A DNA stretch of 12,773 nucleotides from Candidatus Eiseniibacteriota bacterium (lineage in GTDB: Bacteria > Joyebacterota > Joyebacteria > Joyebacterales > Joyebacteraceae), in contig DAOWCM010000030.1 of assembly GCA_030639555.1 (NCBI GenBank), forward strand, positions 1 to 12,773, written 5' to 3'. Both the position numbers and the translations under genes were made by a program. The notes under the pieces were generated by a model. It did not search any database. It saw only the letters and a list, made by a program, of their open reading frames with translations, and was not told where the DNA came from. This document shows positions 6,056 to 12,773 of this stretch, one piece after another (position 1 is the first letter of the stretch; each line of letters starts with the position of its first letter).

Positions 6056-6197
6056 TGAGGTAGCGTACTGACTCTTGACTGGACCGCAGCCCCGCCGACG
6101 GCCGGAAAGCGCAGGCATTCAGCGCTCGAAGAACCGGCCGAGCGGCGTGCAGGGGTGTACCCGGACCCTGCTGCCCGCGCCGACACGGAGTGCCATT

Positions 6198-9100
6198 ATG
6201 GTTCGTCAGCCGATAGGATTCGTGGTCCTCACGGGGCTGCTCCTGGCTCTGGCCGCTTCGGGCGCCTCGTCAGCGCATCTCGACCACACGGTCACGTTTG
6301 ACGAGAGCGACCTCACGACTCTTGAGCGGGACGGCTTTGATCTCATAACGCTCTCGGGGTGTGACCTGACCAGAGAGTTGGGACGCCCGCAGCTGCCCGT
6401 GCTCGCACTGACCCTGGCGCTTCCCGCGGGCGCCCGCGTCAGCGAACTCGAGATCCTGAAGGCCGAGAGCGTCGAGCTTCTTGCGAGGTTCCGTCCCATT
6501 CCAGCACAACATCCCCGCATTCTTCCTGTGCCGGGACTCGACATCCCCTCGCACCCGTTCGTCGATCCGGACCCGTCAGTCTATCTCGGCAGACAGCCCT
6601 ACCCGGCGCGGATCGCCGAACTCTTGTCCGCCGGCCGGCTCGGCAATACCCGGCTTGTCGGGGTAGCGCTCCATCCCGTTCAGTTCGTGCCGACGGTCGG
6701 GAAGCTGCGGTTCTTCAAGAGCATCTCTGTCCGCCTTCACTACGACATCGTAGAGGAGGATGCGCCCCGGACCGCCCATAGGGATCAGAGCACGGTCGTC
6801 CGGGTCCTCTCCGACAACGACGCTGCGGTTCCCCTCGCTTCCGACACCCGCCGTCTCTCGGCCCAGAGGCTTGAGGCCGGCGACTACGAGCACGTCATCA
6901 TCACAGGCAACACGAGCTTCGAGGCGGCGTTTGCCCCGCTCGCGGCGTGGAAGACTGCGAAGGGCGTGCCATCCAGGATAGTCCCGGTCACCTGGATCAC
7001 GACCGTGTACTCGGGAGACGACACGCCCGAGTGCATCAGGAACTTCATTGCGGACGCCCACGAGACGTGGGGGACCATGTGGTTCCTGCTCGGGGGCGAC
7101 CCCGACTGGGTTCCTACGAGGCGAGCTTACGCGATGACGTGCGAGGCCGGGGGGCACGCGGATGAGGACAAGATCGCCTGCGACATGTACTTCGCCGACC
7201 TCGACGGGACCTGGAACGCGGACGGCGATGACATCTACGGGGAGCTTGCGGACGACGTCGATCTGTACCCCGAGGTCTTCGTCGGCAGGGCCCCGGTCAG
7301 GACGCCAGACGAGACCACGGCCTTCGTCGAGAAGATCGTGAGCTACGAGAGCGCGCCGCTGGACGACTTCCAGCTGGACATGCTTATGGCCGCTGAGGTG
7401 CTCTGGACCGATCCCTTTACCGACTCGGGAATCGCGCTCAACCGCATAGACCGGGAGTCCGTCCCGCCCCGCTACGATCCCATCACCAAGCTGTACGAGA
7501 CACTGGGAAACGAGTCGGTTGAGAGCGTCATCGCCGCCCTCAACAGCGGGACCGGTCACTTCCTTCACAGCGGACACGCGTGGTACACGGTCATGGGCTG
7601 CGGAGACGGCTACCTCAATCGCTGGGACATCCCCGAGCTCACCAACGCGGACAGGCAGCCGCTCGTCTATTCCATAGGCTGCTGGCCGGCGGCGTTCGAC
7701 CTGCCCGAGGACTGCATCGCCGAACGCTTCCTTCAGAGCCCCGGCGGCGGTGGCGTAGCGTTCATCGGGAACAGCAGATACGGCTGGGCGTCCCCGGGCA
7801 ATCCGGGCTACGGCTACTCGGAAAGATTCATGCAGGAGTTCTACAGGGTGCTGTTCGTGGAGAAGATCAGCTCCGCCGGGGCGGCGCTCGCGGCCGCGAA
7901 GGCCGCCTTTGTACCGTTCTCGCAGGAGGAGAACGTCTACCGCTGGCACCAGTATCAGATCAACCTGCTTGGAGACCCGGAGATGCCGGTGTGGACGGCG
8001 CAGCCGGCACCACTCACCGTGGCGCACGTGGACTCCGTGGTTCCTGGGCCCTCGGTGCTGCACGTATCGGTCAGAACCTCCGGCGGACCTCTCGACGGCG
8101 CACTCGTCTGCGCGACCAACGGCAGCGACGTCTACGAAAGAGGCCTCACATCGCCCGACGGCTCTATCTCGCTGTCGGTGGACACCGTGCTGCCCGACAG
8201 TCTTGCCATTACAGTGACCGCCCGGGATTGCTACCCGTACCGGGCCCGGATCCCGGTTGTGTTCTCCGGGGCGTTCATGCGGCCCGTCGGTATCGAGGTG
8301 GACGACACTGGCAACGGCAACGAGGACGGACTGGCGGGTCCGAATGAGACCGTCGACGTCTCCGTCGAGCTCAAGAATTTCGGCAACGACCTGGCGCCCG
8401 CGGTTGAGGCAACTCTCTCCACGACAGACACCATGTTGAGCGTTCTTGCGGAGGTGTCCTACTACGGGGACGTTGCCGGCGGGGTCGTGGCGGTTGGAAC
8501 GTCGCCCTTCACGGTCGCGATATCGCCGGACTGCCCTGACGGCCACGTCGCGCTCCTCGACTTGAGCATCACCTCCGCGAGCTCGCGCACGACTTGGACA
8601 GGCTCCGTCTCACTCACCGTCAGCGCACCGGTCCTCAGCGCGGCTTCCTATTCCCTCGACGACACCTGGGGCGGCGACGGTGATGGACTCGCGGAACCCG
8701 GCGAGAGTATGATGCTGATGGTGGAAGTCCTGAACTGTGGACTGGCGGCCGCACTGTCGCCGTCATTCACTCTCTCGACGGACGACCCCGCCGTCGACGT
8801 CACGTCGCCGGTCGCCGCGCTTCCGCTGATCCCCGCGGGCGACACGGGCCTCGCCGTCTTCGAACTGGCGTTGGCCCCAGACTGTCCCGTGCCGGGCTTC
8901 CCTCAGCTGACTCTCGACGCGATCACCTCAGACGGGCTGTCGTCAACGAGCACACTCAGAGTGCTCGTGGGGAGCGCCGGGTTCGCGCACGACTTCGAAT
9001 CGGGCGCCTCGGGGTGGACGCACGGAGGCGCGTCCGACAGCTGGGGACTCACGGACCATCGGACGCACTCGGGGACCGCAAGCTGGTACGCGGGGACGGA

Positions 9101-9776
9101 GGGCAGCTGGGAGTATTCGAACAACGCCGACGCGCGTCTTGACTCACCGGAGTTCGTGCGGGGCGCGGGTGCGGAGCTCTCCTTCTGGTGCTGGTACGAG
9201 TTCCCTATCTACCACGAGGACGGTTTCTACGTGGAGGTCGTGTCGTCCGGGGCGACCATAGACACACTTGATTTCATCGGCAGCGGCGGTGCCCTCGACA
9301 TGCTGGGCTCCATAGGCAACGACTGGCTCGAGTACAGATACGCGCTCCCGGGCAACGCAGGCGACACACTGCAGATCCGGTTCAGATTCACCAGCGACGA
9401 CGCCGACGTGGCTGAGGGTGTCTACGTCGACGATGTCTCTGTCCTCATCACCGACACTCCGACTGACACCGGCACCGTGGACCCGGGCGAGGAAGTGCCC
9501 CGGATATCCCTCCAGCAGAATCACCCGAACCCGTTCAGCCCATCGACCCTGATCAGATTCTCGCTCGCGACAGGCGGAGAGGTGGAGCTCACCGTGTACA
9601 ACATCCAGGGGCGCCTGATCCGGACTCTGACAGAGGAAAACCGGCCTGCCGGTGAATACGAGGTAGCGTGGGACGGCACGGACGAGTACGGCATCGATGT
9701 TGCAGCCGGGGTGTACCTCTACCGGCTCCGCGTGGGCGAACTCGAAGAGACACGCAAGATGATCCTCGTACGCTAG
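6198..9776 (+). CDS. Secreted gingipain-type (C25) cysteine protease with C-terminal sorting domain
   Basis: Exported 1192-residue multidomain endopeptidase. A signal peptide covers about 1-26 (hydrophobic core GFVVLTGLLLALAASG, end near ASSA). Residues 27-225 resemble a C25 propeptide. The C25 catalytic domain spans about 229-598, opening with DYEHVIITGN. The probable catalytic dyad is His460 in FLHSGHAW and Cys495 in YSIGCWPAAFD, and the domain ends at INLLGDPEMP. It is followed by an Ig-like segment (about 600-690) and two related CARDB-like beta domains, each opening with an acidic Gly motif (GNGNEDGLAGPNE near 704 and GGDGDGLAEPGE near 824). Next comes a MAM/immune-inhibitor-A-like beta domain (928-1090, DFESGASGW) and a FlgD-Ig/Por-type C-terminal domain (1103-1192, NHPNPFSPST ... 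AGVYLYRLR). ATG 6198 is chosen because GGAG (6187-6190) precedes it and it opens a clean signal peptide; the frame upstream to 6075 has neither. Natural substrate and export route are inferred. Confidence 0.9.
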   Translation: MVRQPIGFVVLTGLLLALAASGASSAHLDHTVTFDESDLTTLERDGFDLITLSGCDLTRELGRPQLPVLALTLALPAGARVSELEILKAESVELLARFRPIPAQHPRILPVPGLDIPSHPFVDPDPSVYLGRQPYPARIAELLSAGRLGNTRLVGVALHPVQFVPTVGKLRFFKSISVRLHYDIVEEDAPRTAHRDQSTVVRVLSDNDAAVPLASDTRRLSAQRLEAGDYEHVIITGNTSFEAAFAPLAAWKTAKGVPSRIVPVTWITTVYSGDDTPECIRNFIADAHETWGTMWFLLGGDPDWVPTRRAYAMTCEAGGHADEDKIACDMYFADLDGTWNADGDDIYGELADDVDLYPEVFVGRAPVRTPDETTAFVEKIVSYESAPLDDFQLDMLMAAEVLWTDPFTDSGIALNRIDRESVPPRYDPITKLYETLGNESVESVIAALNSGTGHFLHSGHAWYTVMGCGDGYLNRWDIPELTNADRQPLVYSIGCWPAAFDLPEDCIAERFLQSPGGGGVAFIGNSRYGWASPGNPGYGYSERFMQEFYRVLFVEKISSAGAALAAAKAAFVPFSQEENVYRWHQYQINLLGDPEMPVWTAQPAPLTVAHVDSVVPGPSVLHVSVRTSGGPLDGALVCATNGSDVYERGLTSPDGSISLSVDTVLPDSLAITVTARDCYPYRARIPVVFSGAFMRPVGIEVDDTGNGNEDGLAGPNETVDVSVELKNFGNDLAPAVEATLSTTDTMLSVLAEVSYYGDVAGGVVAVGTSPFTVAISPDCPDGHVALLDLSITSASSRTTWTGSVSLTVSAPVLSAASYSLDDTWGGDGDGLAEPGESMMLMVEVLNCGLAAALSPSFTLSTDDPAVDVTSPVAALPLIPAGDTGLAVFELALAPDCPVPGFPQLTLDAITSDGLSSTSTLRVLVGSAGFAHDFESGASGWTHGGASDSWGLTDHRTHSGTASWYAGTEGSWEYSNNADARLDSPEFVRGAGAELSFWCWYEFPIYHEDGFYVEVVSSGATIDTLDFIGSGGALDMLGSIGNDWLEYRYALPGNAGDTLQIRFRFTSDDADVAEGVYVDDVSVLITDTPTDTGTVDPGEEVPRISLQQNHPNPFSPSTLIRFSLATGGEVELTVYNIQGRLIRTLTEENRPAGEYEVAWDGTDEYGIDVAAGVYLYRLRVGELEETRKMILVR

Positions 9777-9833
9777 CGGACCGGGCGCGAAGGCGCCTGA
9801 CGGGAGCGTGAGAGGAAACGTCTCGGGGGAGAT

Positions 9834-10343
9834 GTGAACGGGCTTCAGGAAGCAAGACCGGTCGAGGTCAGGTTGGGCGAGGAGAGCCGGCGGCTGGCCA
9901 GCGTGTCCGTTTCGACCCTGCTGTACATGATGGACTACGGCCTGGCGAGGGAGCGGGAGCTGAGGCGCCACCACGTCAATCTCGGCTACCTGGCCGAGGA
10001 TGAGCACGATCTGTTTGAAGCCATGAGGCTGTCTGCGCGTCTAAAGAGGGTAGAAAGAAACACGGCGCGGACCGCCCGGGCGAACGAGAGGCTCCGGGCC
10101 GAACTCGTGGTGAGGGACCTCGGACCGGAGGACGCCGTCGGACGGCCTCGGGCGTGGGTCTATTCCCCCTTTACAACGGACGCCGACCATGCTAGAAGTG
10201 GGCTTGATGAGGACCGACCGGATCAGAACGACAGCGCGGAGAACCCGCGGCGGCCGCTCGGCTACGTTTATCCTGGCTATGACGTTCGTTGGGACTCTGG
10301 TCCTGGCGAGCGGGGCAGACGCGGCCAACAAGTACGCCGGTGA
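9834..10343 (+). CDS. Hypothetical small basic protein overlapping the next gene
   Basis: I do not recognise this gene. The open frame starts at GTG 9834 and would encode 169 residues. Residues about 25-90 look helical and charged (RERELRRHH, RLSARLKRVERN); there is no signal peptide or membrane segment. G/C-ending codons dominate up to about 10185, as in neighbouring genes, which argues for real coding. After that the third-position bias fades, just where the PorV-like gene takes over in another frame. The full frame overlaps that gene by 137 nt or more, which is unusual. The start is weak: GGGGGAG ends only 2 nt before the GTG. Without this ORF the 430 nt from 9777 to 10206 would hold no gene. 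Its true 3' end may differ, and it may be a chance frame in GC-rich DNA. Confidence 0.45.
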   Translation: MNGLQEARPVEVRLGEESRRLASVSVSTLLYMMDYGLARERELRRHHVNLGYLAEDEHDLFEAMRLSARLKRVERNTARTARANERLRAELVVRDLGPEDAVGRPRAWVYSPFTTDADHARSGLDEDRPDQNDSAENPRRPLGYVYPGYDVRWDSGPGERGRRGQQVRR

Positions 10344-11220
10344 GTTCCTGACTCATGGCGTCGGTGCCCGGGCGCTCGGCATGGGCAGCGCGTTCGTGGC
10401 CGTGGCCGATGATGTGACCTCCGGCTACTGGAACCCGGCCGGCATCGCCGATGCGGATGCGCGCTCCGTGCACCTCATGCACTCAGAAACGTTCGGTGAC
10501 GTGGTGAACTACGACACCGGCGCCTACGTGCATCCTCTGTCGGTCGACGCCGCCCTCGCGGTGACGGTCGTCAGGCTTGCCGTGGACGACATCCCATTCA
10601 CGGAGGACTTCATCTCCGATGAAGAACGGGTCTACTACGACGAGAGCCTCATAAGATGGGAGAGTGACTCGGAGATGGCCGCGCTTATCACCTACGCGCG
10701 TCGGCCTTCTGAGCGATTGCGCCTGGGCGGGAACCTCAAGCTGATCAGGAAATCCATCGGCAACTACTCCTGCTACGGTCTGGGTTTCGACCTCGGGGCG
10801 AAGTACGACGTCACGCGAAGCACGACCCTCGGCATCAATGTCCAGGACGCGACCACGACATTCCTCGTCTGGGACACGAAGGAACGCGAGCGCATCATGC
10901 CCACCGTGAAGGTGGGAGTGGCCTATTCCACGCCGATCTCGTCGATGGACGGCGTCGTAACGGCCGCCGCGGACGCCGACGTGAGGTTCGAGAACAGGCT
11001 CCTGGCGGACGAGTACCACATGGGTTCGATCTCTGCGGACAGTCACTACGGCGTCGAGTTCCTCTACAGGGATATGGTGGGTGTGAGGGCGGGGCTGGCG
11101 ATGGGCCAGCTGACCGCCGGGGCGGGGTTGAGCCTCGCCGGATTCACTGTTGATTACGCATTTGGAAAGCACGAGTATCTGGACTCGAGTCACCGGGTCT
11201 CGGCCTCCTACGGATTCTGA
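10207..11220 (+). CDS. PorV/PorQ-like outer-membrane beta-barrel protein
   Basis: Predicted outer-membrane barrel of 337 residues. A signal peptide covers 1-39: basic n-region with many Arg, hydrophobic ATFILAMTFVGTLVLASG, cleavage after ADA. The mature N-terminus carries the PorV/PorQ (UPF0164) signature: AGEFLTHGVGARALGMGS, then AFVAVADDVTSGYWNPAGIA. The remainder alternates polar and aromatic residues as in beta strands and ends SASYGF, a terminal Phe typical of proteins inserted by BamA. In Bacteroidetes, PorV shuttles type IX secretion cargo, PorQ acts in the same system, and other relatives have no known role. Its closeness to a protease with a Por-type C-terminal domain suggests, but does not prove, a shared export role. 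ATG 10207 is preferred; ATG 10189 (six more residues) is possible, and neither has a strong ribosome binding site. It overlaps the hypothetical ORF upstream. Confidence 0.88.
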   Translation: MRTDRIRTTARRTRGGRSATFILAMTFVGTLVLASGADAANKYAGEFLTHGVGARALGMGSAFVAVADDVTSGYWNPAGIADADARSVHLMHSETFGDVVNYDTGAYVHPLSVDAALAVTVVRLAVDDIPFTEDFISDEERVYYDESLIRWESDSEMAALITYARRPSERLRLGGNLKLIRKSIGNYSCYGLGFDLGAKYDVTRSTTLGINVQDATTTFLVWDTKERERIMPTVKVGVAYSTPISSMDGVVTAAADADVRFENRLLADEYHMGSISADSHYGVEFLYRDMVGVRAGLAMGQLTAGAGLSLAGFTVDYAFGKHEYLDSSHRVSASYGF

Positions 11221-11253
11221 GGCGCACCCCCGGGATCTCTGGCCAGCCGGACA

Positions 11254-11274
11254 GGGGCAGGGAGAGGGAGAGGG
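11254..11274 (+). other. Potential G-quadruplex motif in the barrel-lipoprotein spacer
   Basis: Four G-runs, at 11254-11257, 11260-11262, 11266-11268 and 11272-11274, are separated by the short loops CA, AGA and AGA. This fits the usual rule of four G-tracts of three or more with loops of 1-7 nt. It lies on the coding strand about 55 nt before the lipoprotein start, so it would be in the mRNA leader. The rest of the 107-nt spacer holds the lipoprotein ribosome binding site and nothing else I recognise. Confidence 0.5.
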
Positions 11275-11327
11275 AACACGACCGGATCCCGTCCAGTAAA
11301 TGCCCCCCGCGAAAGGAGAAGTTGCAG

Positions 11328-12773
11328 ATGAGGAAGGTCCATGCGAGGCGGTACATGATCCCCGCCGCCGTTCTTGCAGCGCTCGGACTCGTGTTCTGGG
11401 CTGGATGCACCAAGCTGATGGAAGCGGACGACCAGCCACCTTCTGGGTCCGTGATCACGAATCCCGTCGACGGGTCGAGTCTGAACAGCGAGACGATCAA
11501 CGTACGAGGCCGCGCCGAGGTGGGAGCGACAATCAAGATCTACGTCAATGATGACGATTACAACAACGCCCCTGCGGGCACGGCTGTCTCCTCGCCGGCG
11601 GTCCCGAACGATGGCCTCGGAGGGCGCTTCACCGTGGAAGATGTGAGCCTCGGTGACGAGGGAGTGAAGAGCATTCGAGCGCGAATCACGGATCTCTACA
11701 ACAACGAGGTCGGGCCCGGCGATACGCCGGCGATAACGATCATTCTCGACCAGACGCCTCCGTCGATCAAGCTCAAGGGCGTTGCCGGCGCCGGGTGGAT
11801 TGACACTACGGGGTTCTGGGGTGACGGCTACTGGGAGTCAGGACTCCCCGAGGTGATCGTGTCCGGGAGCACTGACACGTCGGCCGCGGGCGCCAGGCTT
11901 CGTTTCGGGATCGATGAGTACGATGCGAATGTGTTCCCGCCCGCCCCCGGCACCGACATCGTCGACTTCACGATCAGCGTTCCCAGCCCTCCGCTGTCGG
12001 GAGGACACGCGGACACGCTGATGAAGTACTTCCTTGAGTCGTTCGATGCCGCGCGCAACGTGGCCGACACTCTGCTCTTCCTGCACTGGGAAATCGAGGG
12101 CAGGGAGGAGGAGCTCTCGCACGATGACGGCGTGTACAACTCGCAGGAGCACACCGTGACGGGAAGGCCTGGCCAGAAGATAGCGGTGGGGTTCCAGGCT
12201 CCGACCTGGGCGAACTACGTCACGAAGATGATCTTCTACAGCGCGAACGACAACGAGACCAACCCGGAGAACCCCCAGGCGCCCACCACCGAGCCGTTCA
12301 CGGCCTACGTCTGGCGCGCGACAGCTTCGGACGAGAAGCCCGGAGCTACGGGGAACGATGGCTACGTGCCCTACGCAGACTTCGCCATGTATCCGGAGGA
12401 CGAGTGGATCATCGTCACGTTCCCGAACGCGATCAACATCATGGACAACTCCCAGTACCCCGACAAGAAGTTCTTTGTGGGGCTGGAGTGGGAGCACAGG
12501 TATAGTCCCCACATCTACGAGGACCATTCGGAGCCTCTCGAGCTCAGGAGCTTCTTGTGGAACTGGGACGCCTGGGACCTTCGGCTGGAGGCCGACACCA
12601 TGGTTCGTGCGGTCGTGTCGGACGTGCCCAGCCTCGAGGGCAAGGGCAGGGAGGCGGTACTCACCCCGACGCGCGTCTCGCGCCAGGTAGGCAGGGACCG
12701 GTCTTCAGCAGTGCAAGCAAGAAGCCCCGGCTCCGTTGGAGCCGGGGCTTCTTCATTCATCGCAGGAGCTGCC
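11328..12773 (+). CDS. Ig-like-domain surface lipoprotein, 3' end not reached
   Basis: The frame opens at ATG 11328, with AAAGGAG (11312-11318) 9 nt upstream, and has no stop to the last base: 482 codons visible. The N-terminus is a lipoprotein signal (MRKVHARR, hydrophobic stretch, then WAGC) with lipidation at Cys27; Trp at -3 of the lipobox is unusual. Residues about 35-145 form a bacterial Ig-like domain (VITNPVDGSSL, VRGRAEVGATIKIYVND, IRARITDLYNNEVG, DQTPP). About 145-260 look like a second beta domain. About 260-440 form a third beta-rich region opening ELSHDDGVYN, a style I associate with FCB surface proteins. The role is unknown; surface anchoring or adhesion is inferred from architecture only. 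The frame passes through a strong terminator hairpin (12719-12753), and the residues after about 450 (KGREAVLTPTRVSRQ and on) look unlike the domains before them, so the true end may lie near 12690 with a frameshift. Confidence 0.8.
   Translation, partial: MRKVHARRYMIPAAVLAALGLVFWAGCTKLMEADDQPPSGSVITNPVDGSSLNSETINVRGRAEVGATIKIYVNDDDYNNAPAGTAVSSPAVPNDGLGGRFTVEDVSLGDEGVKSIRARITDLYNNEVGPGDTPAITIILDQTPPSIKLKGVAGAGWIDTTGFWGDGYWESGLPEVIVSGSTDTSAAGARLRFGIDEYDANVFPPAPGTDIVDFTISVPSPPLSGGHADTLMKYFLESFDAARNVADTLLFLHWEIEGREEELSHDDGVYNSQEHTVTGRPGQKIAVGFQAPTWANYVTKMIFYSANDNETNPENPQAPTTEPFTAYVWRATASDEKPGATGNDGYVPYADFAMYPEDEWIIVTFPNAINIMDNSQYPDKKFFVGLEWEHRYSPHIYEDHSEPLELRSFLWNWDAWDLRLEADTMVRAVVSDVPSLEGKGREAVLTPTRVSRQVGRDRSSAVQARSPGSVGAGASSFIAGAA
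12719..12753. terminator. Strong terminator hairpin, possibly bidirectional
   Basis: AAGAAGCCCCGGCTC (12719-12733) pairs perfectly over 15 bp with GAGCCGGGGCTTCTT (12739-12753) around the loop CGTTG. The A-rich foot on one side and the T-rich foot on the other give the classic form able to work in both directions. On the + strand it would end the lipoprotein transcript; on the - strand it could serve a gene entering from the right. The lipoprotein frame is still open across it, which is odd. Confidence 0.85.

Noticed and set aside
6075..6197. Upstream extension of the protease from TTG 6075
   Set aside because: It would bury the signal peptide behind 41 basic, disordered residues. ATG 6198 has its own ribosome binding site.
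6576..8546. Long open frame on the - strand (656 codons) opposite the protease
   Set aside because: It is the codon-complement shadow of a GC-rich gene. Its translation is Arg/Val/Asp/His-rich without any domain, while the + strand carries clear C25 motifs.
9784..9797. Hairpin GGCGC/GCGCC after the protease stop as a terminator
   Set aside because: It has only 5 bp and no T-run, which is common by chance in GC-rich DNA.
9832..9837. Minimal ATG-TGA start-stop overlapping the GTG at 9834
   Set aside because: A two-codon match is expected by chance, and nothing else suggests a regulatory start-stop element.
1..12773. CRISPR array, insertion sequence, phage genes or attachment site next to the tRNA
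   Set aside because: No regularly spaced direct repeats, no transposase or integrase motifs, and no repeat of the tRNA 3' end was seen elsewhere in the window by eye.

Overview
The window is a GC-rich bacterial chromosome segment with short intergenic spaces. Every credible protein gene, and the single RNA gene, lies on the + strand. The central-metabolism genes do not point to a phylum. The right half does: a gingipain-type (C25) protease ending in a FlgD-Ig/Por-type sorting domain, a PorV/PorQ-like outer-membrane barrel, and an Ig-domain lipoprotein are typical of FCB-superphylum bacteria, including uncultured lineages such as Eisenbacteria, Krumholzibacteriota and Latescibacterota. This placement is inferred from domain style, not from a phylogenetic marker. 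The organism is evidently diderm, because an outer-membrane barrel is present.

Left half (1-5269): a glycolysis/gluconeogenesis cluster, in order the 3' part of a 6-phosphofructokinase gene, class IIB fructose-bisphosphate aldolase, NAD-type GAPDH, phosphoglycerate kinase and triosephosphate isomerase. Together they convert fructose-6-phosphate to 3-phosphoglycerate. Spacers are 61, 8, 11 and 86 nt, so fba-gap-pgk is almost certainly one transcript; a possible extended -10 promoter sits before tpiA. The cluster continues into secG (Sec translocon) and tRNA-Leu(GAG), and ends at a strong intrinsic terminator with an 11-bp perfect stem.

Middle (5270-6197): a small HhH-GPD DNA glycosylase of the endonuclease III-related, MagIII-like type, then about 200 nt of non-coding DNA with one hairpin and a lone TTGACA box.

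Right half (6198-12773): an envelope/secretion block. It holds a 1192-residue exported C25 cysteine protease, a small unrecognised basic ORF that overlaps the next gene, a PorV/PorQ-like barrel, a G-rich intergenic tract with quadruplex potential, and an Ig-like lipoprotein whose frame is still open at the window edge although it passes through a strong terminator hairpin. The protease carries the sort of C-terminal domain that PorV-type proteins handle in type IX secretion, so a cargo-plus-partner arrangement is plausible but unproven. I see no transposon, CRISPR array, phage gene or attachment site, and no clear previously undescribed system. The least explained part is the block from the protease to the lipoprotein.
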